Counted from the first letter of the stretch, positions 25,902-34,914 are shown. The stretch is 64,000 nucleotides of DNA from Campylobacteraceae bacterium (GCA_031263195.1 JAISGD010000010.1:96075-160074); one strand, 5' to 3'. Numbers and translations are program-made. The notes: generated by a model from the letters alone, not told the origin.

Positions 25902-26927
25902 TTATACCTTTTGAAATCTTATCATATTGAAACGCTCGCCCAAAAATGACGGGTCAATAAGCTGTATGGCTTTGCCAAGCTCCATTCTGTACTCATTTTC
26001 TTTGACGCTGTTTCTTAAAATTTCCAACAAATCAATCATCCCAAAATCAACAAGCGCTTTAGCTTGCGTGCAAAACGCACGCTCTTTAAACCCGCTGTTT
26101 TCAAAAGCGTCTTTTAAATGTGAAAAGTTTACGTCGTACGTCAAATCGCTTTTTTTATATAAAGATTTTAAACTCAAATCTTTAGTATATTCGGTTTTTG
26201 CGTAATCCGTAAGAGAGAAAAACGGATACGTTTTATGAGCGCTGTAAATACGCAGTGAGATATCGCCGCGCGGCTCTTTTTGTCCATAATCAAACGTGAT
26301 AAATTCACACTTTTGCACGGAATTTGAGAGCTTACATGTAAACTCTTCATAACCTTTGGCGATTTCGCCTTTTACTATATTATAACGAGCGCATAATTTC
26401 GCCGTTTTTTCATCCATTTTGTTAAAAATCGGCTTATTGTCCGACATGTAAAGCATTTGCCCATCTTTTACCACTTCACATGTAAACGCGTCAAACAGTT
26501 CATTGGCGACGACAAAAGCCTCTTTTGTCTTAAACTCTTTTAAATCTTTAAACCAATGAAATTTTACCGCTTCGCCGAATGATTCTTTAAGATACTTCTC
26601 TTGCACCGTTTTTATTTTTTCCTGCGGTTCGATAATGACAAATGTCAAAGTGTTTAAAAGAGCAGGTTTTAGAGTGTAGATAAATTGCGCTATATCGGCA
26701 ATCATATATCCGTAATGCGCTCCTATCTCCACGACCGCGCAAGTTTCGGACAAAAAGCCGTTTTCTATAACGCTTATCAATCTTTTGGCGATAGCGCCTC
26801 CAAAAAACATAGAAGTCGTAACGGAAGTCGCGAAATCGCCTTTTTTGCCAATATCTGGCATAGACGCGTAGTATCCGTTTTCCGAATACAACCACTCGTT
26901 CATATATTCGCTAAACGGTAATATCAT
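25902..26927 (-). CDS. MidA-like SAM-dependent methyltransferase (COG1565)
   Basis: 341 residues. IGKKGDFATSVTTSMFFGGAIA, VVEIGAHYGYMIADIAQF (SAM-binding loop) and FVVANELFDAFTCEV are the marks of the MidA/NDUFAF7 family. The mitochondrial member methylates an arginine of a complex I subunit; bacterial roles are little known, but complex I occurs in this phylum. The usual GxGxG SAM loop reads EIGAHYGY here. It overlaps argD (ATGA). Confidence 0.85.
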   Translation of the reverse strand: MILPFSEYMNEWLYSENGYYASMPDIGKKGDFATSVTTSMFFGGAIAKRLISVIENGFLSETCAVVEIGAHYGYMIADIAQFIYTLKPALLNTLTFVIIEPQEKIKTVQEKYLKESFGEAVKFHWFKDLKEFKTKEAFVVANELFDAFTCEVVKDGQMLYMSDNKPIFNKMDEKTAKLCARYNIVKGEIAKGYEEFTCKLSNSVQKCEFITFDYGQKEPRGDISLRIYSAHKTYPFFSLTDYAKTEYTKDLSLKSLYKKSDLTYDVNFSHLKDAFENSGFKERAFCTQAKALVDFGMIDLLEILRNSVKENEYRMELGKAIQLIDPSFLGERFNMIRFQKV

Positions 26928-28111
26928 TTGAGTTTATCAAGCGCCTTTTCAAATCTGGCAAACCCTTCGTTAATCTCGTCTTTTGTGATGGTAAGAGGCG
27001 GCAAAAATCTAATCGTGTTTCGTCCGGCTTTTAACACCAAAAGTCCTTCGTCAAAAGATGCTTTTATTGTTTTTGAGACTATGTCGCCCTCTTTGCACTG
27101 TATACCGCGCATTAGTCCAAGTCCGGTTTTATTCAAAAAAAGATTAGGGTGATTTTCTACTATCTTTTTTAGTTTATCGTCAAAATAATCAATGCTGTTT
27201 CTCAAAAACCCATCTTTATAAAAATCTTCTAAAATATCCAACACTTCAAGTCCCGCTCGTGTACTTAAGAAATTTCCCCCAAATGTGCTTCCGTGATCGC
27301 CGTAAGTAAATATATCTTTGTGTTTTGTCATAACGGCGCCGATTGGAACGCCGCCAGCCAATCCTTTAGCAAGAGTTATTATGTCCGGTTCTATATCGTA
27401 AAATTTGGAAGCTAAAAATTCGCCGCTTCTAAAAACGCCCGTTTGCACCTCGTCTACCATAAACAGAAGGTCGTTTTTTTGTAAAAACGCGGCAAGCTCT
27501 TCAATCTCTTTTTTATCAAACGCTTGAACCCCGCCCTCGCCTTGCACAAGCTCTATCATAACGCCGACCGTCTCATCGTCTATAGCTGAATATATATCTT
27601 TTATCTGATTTTTGTACGCGAAGCCTTCGGGATACGGACTAAAGGCGTTTTGGTGAAAGCTCTCCTGTCCCGTCGCTTTTAACGTTGTTATAGTTCTTCC
27701 GTGGAATGAATACTCAAGCGTCAAAACCTTATAGCGTTTATTCTTAAATCTGTTTTGTCCGTATTTTCTCGCTATTTTTATCGCGCCTTCGTTTGCTTCC
27801 GCGCCGCTGTTGGCAAAAAATACAGCCATATCAAAACCGCTAAGCTCTACCATTTTTTTAGCCAATTTTGCTTGCGGTTCTATTAAAAATATATTTGAAA
27901 TATGCGTTATGTTTCGCACTTGATTATAGATAGCGTCGGCTACTCTGCCGTTCCCGTGTCCTACGCTAACAACGCCTATACCGCTTGTAAAATCTATAAA
28001 ATCTTTTCCGTTTTCATCAAACAAAGTCGCGTTTTGACCGCTTTTAAAATTGACATAATTTCTATTGTACGTTTGTAAAACGTACTGTTTATCCATCTCT
28101 TCTAACGTCAT
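26924..28111 (-). CDS. argD: Acetylornithine aminotransferase
   Basis: 395-residue class III PLP aminotransferase of arginine biosynthesis (also able to act in lysine synthesis). Seen: FTSGIGVVSVGHGN, FANSGAEANEGAIKIAR, SFHGRTITTLKATGQ, FMVDEVQTGVFRSG and the PLP lysine in LAKGLAGGVPIGA, then THGSTFGGN-like GDHGSTFGGNFL. Length and motifs are complete. Second gene of the operon. Confidence 0.95.
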   Translation of the reverse strand: MTLEEMDKQYVLQTYNRNYVNFKSGQNATLFDENGKDFIDFTSGIGVVSVGHGNGRVADAIYNQVRNITHISNIFLIEPQAKLAKKMVELSGFDMAVFFANSGAEANEGAIKIARKYGQNRFKNKRYKVLTLEYSFHGRTITTLKATGQESFHQNAFSPYPEGFAYKNQIKDIYSAIDDETVGVMIELVQGEGGVQAFDKKEIEELAAFLQKNDLLFMVDEVQTGVFRSGEFLASKFYDIEPDIITLAKGLAGGVPIGAVMTKHKDIFTYGDHGSTFGGNFLSTRAGLEVLDILEDFYKDGFLRNSIDYFDDKLKKIVENHPNLFLNKTGLGLMRGIQCKEGDIVSKTIKASFDEGLLVLKAGRNTIRFLPPLTITKDEINEGFARFEKALDKLK

Positions 28112-28120
28112 TTTTTATCC

Positions 28121-28732
28121 TTAACTAATTGTTGGTAATTTCCATTTTCTATAATACGCCAAAAGACGCAAAGCCACTCCGATAACAAATATTACTACCG
28201 TGCTAAAAAAATTTAAAATCTCAAACTCGTTTAGCGCATACATGCTAAGCGACACAATGATAGCGATAGTGGCGTAAAAATCGCTTGTTAAAAAAAACGG
28301 TATTTTATTTAACACTATATCTCTAAGACAACTTCCGCCTACAGCTGTTATAAGGCTTAACATCACAATACCAAACACGTTAAAACCCGCTTCAAATCCC
28401 ACAAGAGTACCTGCTATCGCAAATGAAACAAGTCCTAATGTGTCGCTTAAAATAAAGATTTTTGTCTGCTCAAATTTATCGTGCTTATTTAATTTTAGCA
28501 AAATTGCTATCACAACTACGCCTATAACTAAAAATGTAGGCATTAAATGCGTAAAAGTAAACGGCATTTTACCGGCTATCGTATCTCTTGTGATACCGCC
28601 TCCAAGAGCCGTTAAAAAAGCCAGTATAAAAATACCGAGTAAATCCAGTTTTTCTCTGACCGCCATATAAAATCCGCTAAAAGCGAACGCGATAATTCCA
28701 AAAATTTCAGCTACTTCAAATAAATAGTTCAC
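28121..28732 (-). CDS. TRIC-type cation channel family protein (UPF0126/YicG)
   Basis: 203 residues, seven hydrophobic segments in two similar halves, each with a glycine-rich core: ALGGGITRDTIAGKMPF and AVGGSCLRDIVLNKIPFFL. This is the prokaryotic TRIC family; some members conduct monovalent cations and others have been linked to amino-acid or glycine uptake. First gene of the operon with argD 9 bp downstream. Confidence 0.92.
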   Translation of the reverse strand: MNYLFEVAEIFGIIAFAFSGFYMAVREKLDLLGIFILAFLTALGGGITRDTIAGKMPFTFTHLMPTFLVIGVVVIAILLKLNKHDKFEQTKIFILSDTLGLVSFAIAGTLVGFEAGFNVFGIVMLSLITAVGGSCLRDIVLNKIPFFLTSDFYATIAIIVSLSMYALNEFEILNFFSTVVIFVIGVALRLLAYYRKWKLPTIS

Positions 28733-28852
28733 TTGATTTGCCTTTGTTTATCCGTTAGGAGTGGGATTATATCAATTTTTTTCTTTTAAAAGAGCGATTT
28801 TGCTCTATTTTCAGTATAATTATAAAATTATTTTTGATTAAGGATGTGGTTT

Positions 28853-29992
28853 ATGAAACCTTTTAGTTACTACAATCCGGTCAGAGTTTTGTTTGGTGAC
28901 AAACAAAAATATATAGCAAATATCTTAAAAGCAGACAGGCATTCGGAAATTCTGCTTGTTTACGGTAAAAACTCTATCAAAAAGAGCGGACTTTATGATG
29001 AAATTTGCAAAATATTAAAAGACGCCGATATTAAATTTATAGAGCATGGCGGTGTAAGTTCAAATCCAACACTTTCGCACACAAGAGAAGGTGTGCAAAA
29101 AGCGAAAAATGTAACAGCTATCCTCGCCATAGGCGGCGGTAGCGTTATAGATGAGAGTAAAGCTATAGCGGCAGCTGCGGCTTCAGAATGTGATGTGTGG
29201 GAATTTTATGATGGTAAAAAACCAACAGATGCATTGGATTTATATGTAATATTAACAATTTCAGCCACCGGAAGTGAAATGAACTCGGGCACTGTTTTAA
29301 CAAATGAAGAGACAAAAGAAAAGCTCTCTTTTAATTCCGCGCTTGTATATCCGAAAGTTTCTATTATTAACCCTGCTATCACACTTACTCTTCCCAAAGA
29401 GTATCTTGTTTATTCCGCCGTTGATATCATAACTCATGTATTGGAAGTCTATTTTACAGCCGAGGATCACCCTAAAATCCAAAATAGATTTTGCGAGAAT
29501 ATCGTAAAAAGCGTTATACAAACAACAAATAAACTTCTGAAAAATCCGAATAATATCAATGCAAGAGGCGAATTTGCTTTGTGCGCTACTTGGGCGTTAA
29601 ATAGTCTAACATCTTTGGGTGTCGGGGAATACTCATTTCCAAATCATATGATAGAGCACTCTTTAAGCGCATTATATAACGTACCTCACGGAGCCGGACT
29701 TGCCGTAGTATTGCCGGCATGGCTAAAGTATTCTTACGTCAATAATAAAAATTCGCAGTTTGATCGATTTGCGAAAAAAATATTTTCGAAAAACAGTGCA
29801 AAAGGCGGCATATATGCTTTTAAAAAGTGGCTGCAAAAGATAGGTGCGCCTATAACTTTAAAAGAGCTTGGTATAGCAAACGAGGATATTGAAAAAATAG
29901 CTAAAAATATAGATTCTGTTTCTCACAGATGGGGTTTAAAGCAAAAATATCCGTATGAGAGCATTAAAGAAATACTAAAATTAGCAAAATAG
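28853..29992 (+). CDS. Iron-containing alcohol dehydrogenase (YqhD/BDH-like)
   Basis: 379 residues: NAD(P) loop AIGGGSVIDESKAIAAA, SATGSEMN and the metal ligands in AVDIITHVLEVYF and FPNHMIEHSLSALYNVPHGAGLAVVLP. This places it near butanol dehydrogenase/YqhD NADPH-dependent aldehyde reductases. ATG 28853 is preferred to 28844 because AAGGA lies 9 nt before it. A TATAAT at 28815-28820 gives the promoter. It should reduce aldehydes in the cytoplasm; the natural substrate is unknown. Confidence 0.9.
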   Translation: MKPFSYYNPVRVLFGDKQKYIANILKADRHSEILLVYGKNSIKKSGLYDEICKILKDADIKFIEHGGVSSNPTLSHTREGVQKAKNVTAILAIGGGSVIDESKAIAAAAASECDVWEFYDGKKPTDALDLYVILTISATGSEMNSGTVLTNEETKEKLSFNSALVYPKVSIINPAITLTLPKEYLVYSAVDIITHVLEVYFTAEDHPKIQNRFCENIVKSVIQTTNKLLKNPNNINARGEFALCATWALNSLTSLGVGEYSFPNHMIEHSLSALYNVPHGAGLAVVLPAWLKYSYVNNKNSQFDRFAKKIFSKNSAKGGIYAFKKWLQKIGAPITLKELGIANEDIEKIAKNIDSVSHRWGLKQKYPYESIKEILKLAK

Positions 29993-30056
29993 CAGCAAAA
30001 TATGAGAAAATATTGATTTTTCAGTTTAAAACAACTCTTTTTAAAAAAAATTTTTA

Positions 30057-30062
30057 TATAAT
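30057..30062 (+). promoter_or_regulatory. -10 box upstream of first OmpA gene
   Basis: TATAAT 42 bp before the ATG at 30105, preceded by long A and T runs that give the periodic AT pattern typical of sigma-70 promoters in Campylobacterota. Confidence 0.65.
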
Positions 30063-30104
30063 ACTCCATTTAGAATTTGCTTTTAAGGTTAAAGGGGCAT
30101 AAAA

Positions 30105-31487
30105 ATGAAAAGAATTTTGCTATCGCTTGCGGCATGCGCTGTAGTTGCCGTTGCAGGAGTCAATGAGGTAACGCCTATTGTTGGCGGTGTGCATCCGCTG
30201 GAATCGGATAAGTTTGATGAACATCTTACTTATGGTATAAGAATTGGTCTTGGGTTAAATAAAATCATAGATCAGTTAGAGTTCGCTTATGATTACTCGC
30301 CTAATGTGGAATATGGAAACACAGATAAGAGTACGCATATAAATAGAGTTTACTTAAATGCCATAAAAGACTTCAAACTTACGGATAATACTGTTCTTTA
30401 TGGAATTGCCGGAATAGGATACGAAGATGTCGCAAATAAAGAACTGGAAGATGATGGTGGAACTTTCGGACAATATGGCGCCGGTTTAAGATACTATTTT
30501 AATAAAAATATAGCTTTAAGAGCCGAAGTAAGACATGCTCTGAAATTTAAAAGCGAAGCCACCGATAATATATTTTATACACTAGGACTTACCATTCCGT
30601 TCGGCAATAAACAAGAACCTGTTGTGATTGAACAAAGACCGCCGTCTTTAATAGAGATATATATTGAAGATAAGCAGCCCGAAGATGAGCCCGTCATAGA
30701 ACAAACGGAAGAACAGATTCCGGAATTGCAACAACCGGTAGCGGAAGAACAAAGAAGCGCGATGGAAGAAGCTATATTAAAAGCTATGGCGCTTAGCATC
30801 CCCGGCTTTGACTCAAGTTTATCCGGTATGCACAGATATTATAATTTTAATTTTAATAATGTGGATATTTTAGAAAAAGATAAGGACGTTGCGGACACTA
30901 TAGCTAAAGATTTGGGACAATTTGATGGCGTAAGACTGAGAGCTGAAGGACACACTGACGCTATCGGCAGCAAATGGTACAATCTCAAACTATCACAAAA
31001 AAGAGCTAATGTTGTCAAAAATGAGTTAATTAAGAGCGGTATCGTTCCAAATCAAATTGAAACCGAAGGTTATGGGTTTGATTATCCTATCGCACCAAAT
31101 ACTACAGAAGAGGGAAGAGCCACTAATAGAAGAGTTGAGGTGCTATTTGCCGCTACCGTGGCATACTTTGACTTTAACAGCGCCGTACTGCCTGAAGAGG
31201 GAGATAAAGCGGTCAAATTGATAGCCGACAAACTTGAAGGTTTTGATGATGTTAAGGTAAGAGCCGAAGGACACGCTGATTCTGCAGGAAGCAAATGGTA
31301 TAACCTCAAACTATCACAAAATAGAGCTATCGCTGTTAAAAACAAACTTGTTGAATATGGTGTAGATGCCGATAGAGTCGAGGCTAAAGGCTTTAGCAAT
31401 GATAAACCTCTTAAAACAAATGCTACAGAAGAAGGAAGAGCCGCCAACAGAAGAGTTGATGTACTTTTTGTCAACCCTAATAGATAA
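30105..31487 (+). CDS. OmpA-family porin with two tandem OmpA C-terminal domains
   Basis: 460 residues. Signal peptide (MKRILLSLAACAVVAVAG), an eight-strand beta-barrel (about residues 20-168, ending YTLGLTIPFG), an acidic Pro/Glu/Gln linker (about 170-220), then two peptidoglycan-binding OmpA_C domains. The first (about 245-350) and second (about 352-455) each contain GHxDxxGSKWYNLKLSQ and a C-terminal NRRVxVLF. The normal family plan has one such domain. The first of three paralogues in the cluster. It should anchor the outer membrane to peptidoglycan. Confidence 0.93.
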   Translation: MKRILLSLAACAVVAVAGVNEVTPIVGGVHPLESDKFDEHLTYGIRIGLGLNKIIDQLEFAYDYSPNVEYGNTDKSTHINRVYLNAIKDFKLTDNTVLYGIAGIGYEDVANKELEDDGGTFGQYGAGLRYYFNKNIALRAEVRHALKFKSEATDNIFYTLGLTIPFGNKQEPVVIEQRPPSLIEIYIEDKQPEDEPVIEQTEEQIPELQQPVAEEQRSAMEEAILKAMALSIPGFDSSLSGMHRYYNFNFNNVDILEKDKDVADTIAKDLGQFDGVRLRAEGHTDAIGSKWYNLKLSQKRANVVKNELIKSGIVPNQIETEGYGFDYPIAPNTTEEGRATNRRVEVLFAATVAYFDFNSAVLPEEGDKAVKLIADKLEGFDDVKVRAEGHADSAGSKWYNLKLSQNRAIAVKNKLVEYGVDADRVEAKGFSNDKPLKTNATEEGRAANRRVDVLFVNPNR

Positions 31488-31494
31488 ACTTCGC

Positions 31495-31523
31495 TTGAGT
31501 GCGCTTAAAACCGGCGCACTCAA
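31495..31523 (+). terminator. Hairpin between OmpA1 and ClpP-like gene
   Basis: TTGAGTGCGC-TTAAAACCG-GCGCACTCAA is a perfect 10-bp stem 8 bp after the OmpA1 stop. No U-run follows, so partial termination, mRNA end protection or attenuation are all possible. Confidence 0.6.
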
Positions 31524-31569
31524 ATATCTAATACTCACAAATCTCAATAAAACCTTAAAGGATACAACC

Positions 31570-32583
31570 ATGAGTAACGGTGAAATGAAAACTAAAGAGC
31601 CACCTGTTCTTTTTGACAAAACGCAAGCTATCATACAAGAGTTATCAACTATCTTTAATGCTCCTATTATCACTTATTGGAACAGTTATAGAGGTGGTGT
31701 TTGCCACAATGATGTTATCGTACTTTACGATATATTGGAAAAAATCGGAAAACAAGAAAAGATTTATCTTTTCATTAATAGCGGCGGCGGAAACGGCAGC
31801 TCAAGCTCCAGAATCATAAATCTTCTCAGACAATATACTAAAAATATCACAGCTCTTGTTCCACTTGAGTGCGCTTCTGCAGCAACTATGCTTGCTATTG
31901 GCGCAGATGAGATACAGATGGGTCCTTTAGCGTTTTTAACGGCTGTAGATACTTCGCTTACACATGATCTTTCTCCGTTAGATAGAGATAATAACCGCGT
32001 AAGTGTAAGTTTGGACGAGTTAAATAGAATAGTCAAACTCTGGGAAGAACACGCGACAAAAAATGATGCCAACGATAATCCGTATCAGCACCTTTTTGAA
32101 CATATACACCCGCTTGTTATAGGTGCCGTAGATAGAGCAGAAAGTCTATCTATAATGCTTTGTGAAGAGATTTTAACAACACATATGGACAACAAAGAGA
32201 AAATTCAAAAAATAGCCAATACATTAAACTCAAAATATCCATCTCATGCCTATCCTATTATGTATGATGAGGCAAAAAATATAGGCTTAAATGTAACAAG
32301 AATGACAAAAGATGTGAATACATTGCTTTTGGATTTACATAGAACGTATTCGGAAATGGGACAGAAAGCTACTGTAGATTATGATGAAAAAAACTCTCAT
32401 TCAAACGAGATTTTAAATATCCATGAGAGTGAAGGTAAACAGATATTCTACCAAAATGACAAAGATTGGTTTTACAGAGCCGAAGAGAGAAGATGGATAA
32501 CTCTAAACGACAACTCAAGCTGGCGAAAAATAGAAAAAGATGCAAAAGGCAAATTGATAAAGAGTATTTTGCACCTTGAATAA
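31570..32583 (+). CDS. SDH_sah-type (ClpP-like) serine proteinase
   Basis: 337 residues. The start at 31366 in the track would lie inside OmpA1; ATG 31570 has AAAGGA upstream. The ClpP/crotonase fold is shown by IYLFINSGGGNGSSSSRIINLL (oxyanion strand), ECASAATMLAIGADEIQMGPLAFLTAVD (nucleophile Ser in ASAAT) and a C-terminal helix region. This matches the serine dehydrogenase proteinase family (PF01972) of membrane-associated peptidases. The last 70 residues contain a hydrophilic tail (FYRAEERRWITLNDNSSW). No signal peptide. Its position between OmpA paralogues is unexplained. Confidence 0.85.
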   Translation: MSNGEMKTKEPPVLFDKTQAIIQELSTIFNAPIITYWNSYRGGVCHNDVIVLYDILEKIGKQEKIYLFINSGGGNGSSSSRIINLLRQYTKNITALVPLECASAATMLAIGADEIQMGPLAFLTAVDTSLTHDLSPLDRDNNRVSVSLDELNRIVKLWEEHATKNDANDNPYQHLFEHIHPLVIGAVDRAESLSIMLCEEILTTHMDNKEKIQKIANTLNSKYPSHAYPIMYDEAKNIGLNVTRMTKDVNTLLLDLHRTYSEMGQKATVDYDEKNSHSNEILNIHESEGKQIFYQNDKDWFYRAEERRWITLNDNSSWRKIEKDAKGKLIKSILHLE

Positions 32584-32601
32584 TTAAATATTATTTAATA
32601 T

Positions 32602-32637
32602 TATCAAAAGAGTAAATAAAGCTTCTTTTGATATAAT
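32602..32637 (+). promoter_or_regulatory. Hairpin overlapping the -10 of the second OmpA gene
   Basis: TATCAAAAG at 32602-32610 and CTTTTGATA at 32625-32633 pair perfectly; the right arm runs into the TATAAT at 32632-32637. The structure may terminate the protease transcript or be a regulator site for ompA2. Confidence 0.55.
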
Positions 32638-32666
32638 TTTTACATTTTTTAAAAAGGGAGATAAAT

Positions 32667-33680
32667 ATGAAAAAAATTGCATTGGCGGTTGCAGCAAGCG
32701 CGGTTTTGGTGTGTGCAGGCAATAGCGAAATAACAGCTGTATTTGGCGGGGTACACCAATCAGATTCAAGTAAATACGACGACCATGTAACTTATGGCGT
32801 CAGAATAGGCGCAGGGATAGAAGATGCTTTGATTGACCAGTTAGAGGTAGGATATGACTACTCAAACAGTGTCAAATACAAACGAGAAACACCTCTTTTA
32901 GAAGATGAGAGTGGTATACATCGTATTTATTTGAACGCTATTAAAGAATTTGATATTGCCGAATCAGCAAAACTTTACGCTCTTTTAGGTGTCGGATACA
33001 CAAAATATTCGAAAGATCTGCCTACTGAAGAGAATAGTGCGTTCGGACAATACGGCGTAGGATTAAAGTACTATTTTACCGACAATATAGCCCTTAGAGG
33101 CGAAGTAAGACATGCTATAAGAATTGAAACACCTCACAAATACGGTCTGTTTTATTCTCTTGGTTTAGCATATGCATTCGGCGAAAAGAAAGAAGCTGCA
33201 CCTATAGTAGTAACTACAGTGCAACAGCCGCCTGTAATACCCGTAGTGGTAGAAGAACAGTCTAAAAAGAAACCTGCTGCAGAAGAGCCTGCAATAACAA
33301 AAGATGGCGAGATTAAAGGTACTGTTGTAAAAACTATATCTTTGACTCAACAAGATTTTACTTTCGCTACAAACAGTGCGGTTATTCCTGCTAGCGGAGG
33401 AAGTGTTCTTAAAACTATAGCTGACGAATTAGCAACAAAAGAGAATGCAAATATCAAAGTGTTGATAGAAGGCCACACCGATTCGACTGGAAGTGACAGT
33501 TATAATTTGCAATTATCTCAAAAAAGAGCTGATGCCATTAAAAATAACTTGATCAACAATGGTGTAGCAAAGGATAGAATCATCTCTAAAGGCTATGGCG
33601 AAACCAAACCTGTTCAGCCAAATAAAACAGCAGAAGGAAGAGCGGCAAACAGAAGAGTTGAAGTTATTTTCGTTCAGTAA
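32667..33680 (+). CDS. OmpA-family outer membrane protein (second paralogue)
   Basis: 337 residues: signal peptide MKKIALAVAASAVLVCAG, beta-barrel (about 20-170) very like OmpA1 (VTYGVRIGAGIEDALIDQLEVGYDYS), a shorter Pro/Glu/Lys linker, and one OmpA_C domain (FATNSAVIPASGG..IEGHTDSTGSDSYNLQLSQKRADAI..GYGETKP..NRRVEVIF). Expected to sit in the outer membrane and bind peptidoglycan through the Asp and Arg of that domain. A perfect-stem terminator follows. Confidence 0.93.
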   Translation: MKKIALAVAASAVLVCAGNSEITAVFGGVHQSDSSKYDDHVTYGVRIGAGIEDALIDQLEVGYDYSNSVKYKRETPLLEDESGIHRIYLNAIKEFDIAESAKLYALLGVGYTKYSKDLPTEENSAFGQYGVGLKYYFTDNIALRGEVRHAIRIETPHKYGLFYSLGLAYAFGEKKEAAPIVVTTVQQPPVIPVVVEEQSKKKPAAEEPAITKDGEIKGTVVKTISLTQQDFTFATNSAVIPASGGSVLKTIADELATKENANIKVLIEGHTDSTGSDSYNLQLSQKRADAIKNNLINNGVAKDRIISKGYGETKPVQPNKTAEGRAANRRVEVIFVQ

Positions 33681-33688
33681 AACAACCA

Positions 33689-33716
33689 AAGTGTACAAAT
33701 TCAATTTTGTACACTT
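33689..33716 (+). terminator. Rho-independent terminator after OmpA2
   Basis: AAGTGTACAAA-TTCAAT-TTTGTACACTT, an 11-bp perfect stem followed by CTCCTTTTTATT. Confidence 0.85.
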
Positions 33717-33815
33717 CTCCTTTTTATTCAGCAATTATTAATAACAAATTCAGTATAGTTTGCATTATTTAATCAAACTTTGCAATTTTGATTATTCTTT
33801 CTTAAGGAGATAGGT

Positions 33816-34880
33816 ATGAAAAGAGTCGTTTTAGGGGTGGCGGCAAGTATGGTATTGGCTTATGCCGGTAGCAGTGAGGTAGCAGTTGTAGTTGGTGAAG
33901 TTGATCCAATCCATTCACACAGGTACAACGAGCATACAACATATGGCGTAAGAGCTGGAGTAGGATTGGAGACTGCTCTCATTGACCAAATAGAGTTAGG
34001 TTATGACTACTCTTCAAACGTCGAATATAGACCAAAAGATCAATACTTAAAAGATGAGAGTCCATTGCATCGTGTCTATTTGAATGCCATTAAAGAGTTT
34101 GAAGTGTTGAAGTCGTTGAAACTTTATGTTCTTGCAGGTGTAGGATATGAAATGTTTCAAGAAGACTTGCCGCAAAGATCACGCGCGTTCGGACAATACG
34201 GCGCAGGCTTAAAATACTACTTTACCAATAATATAGCCCTTAGAGGCGAAGTAAGACAAGGAGTGGAATTCAAGTCTCCGAATAGAGATAGTTTATTCTA
34301 TACTATTGGATTTGTCTATTCATTTGGCAGCAAACAACAAGAGGCGGCACCGGTAACACAAATTGAACAACTGTTAGCCGAAATCGAACAAGCTCCGATA
34401 CAGCAAGAGGAATTTGAGGAAGAATCTATTCAAGAACAAATTCCAGCACAAGAGGCAGAAGCTATAGAAGATGATGAGTCTGCACAGCCTAAACTCGCGC
34501 TTATTATAGAAAGTTATGATAATGACGCCGTAGATATACCTTTATTAACTCAAAAAAATATTAACTTTGAAATCGACAGCGCGCAAATTCAAGATGGCAC
34601 CAAGAGTGTTCTTCAAATCATAGCGAGTGACTTACAACTTGAAGAATACCTAAACGTTAAAGTTCTGGTCAAAGGACACACAGACTCAACGGGAAGCGAT
34701 AGTTATAATTTGCAATTATCTCAAAAAAGAGCTGATGCAGTTAAAGTAGAATTGACAGAAAAAGGTGTTGCCGAAGATAGAATCGCAGCAAAAGGCTATG
34801 GTGAAATAGAGCCAATAGAACCAAACCACACCAAAGAAGGAAGAGCGGCCAACAGAAGAGCCGAGATTATTTTTCAATAA
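33816..34880 (+). CDS. OmpA-family outer membrane protein (third paralogue)
   Basis: 354 residues with the same plan: signal peptide (MKRVVLGVAASMVLAYAG), barrel (LETALIDQIELGYDYSSNVEY...FGQYGAGLKYYF), a long acidic Glu/Gln linker (about 178-225), one OmpA_C domain (NINFEIDSAQIQDG..GHTDSTGSDSYNLQLSQKRADAV..NRRAEIIF). Short stretches are identical to OmpA2 at DNA level while the linkers differ. AAGGAGAT precedes the ATG. Confidence 0.93.
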   Translation: MKRVVLGVAASMVLAYAGSSEVAVVVGEVDPIHSHRYNEHTTYGVRAGVGLETALIDQIELGYDYSSNVEYRPKDQYLKDESPLHRVYLNAIKEFEVLKSLKLYVLAGVGYEMFQEDLPQRSRAFGQYGAGLKYYFTNNIALRGEVRQGVEFKSPNRDSLFYTIGFVYSFGSKQQEAAPVTQIEQLLAEIEQAPIQQEEFEEESIQEQIPAQEAEAIEDDESAQPKLALIIESYDNDAVDIPLLTQKNINFEIDSAQIQDGTKSVLQIIASDLQLEEYLNVKVLVKGHTDSTGSDSYNLQLSQKRADAVKVELTEKGVAEDRIAAKGYGEIEPIEPNHTKEGRAANRRAEIIFQ

Positions 34881-34886
34881 TCAATT

Positions 34887-34914
34887 GAGGTGTGTAAGCA
34901 ATGTTGCACACCTC
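34887..34914 (+). terminator. Rho-independent terminator after OmpA3
   Basis: GAGGTGTGTAA-GCAATG-TTGCACACCTC, an 11-bp stem with one T-G wobble followed by TTTTAATTT. Confidence 0.85.

Noticed and set aside
31082-31474. 130-residue antisense ORF over OmpA1 and similar long antisense ORFs (11140-11670, 14757-15071, 48383-48757)
   Set aside because: Ser/Leu-rich shadows of real genes on the opposite strand.
31366-31569. Longer start for the ClpP-like protease
   Set aside because: The added 68 residues are an out-of-frame reading of the OmpA1 end and intergenic hairpin; ATG 31570 has its own ribosome site.
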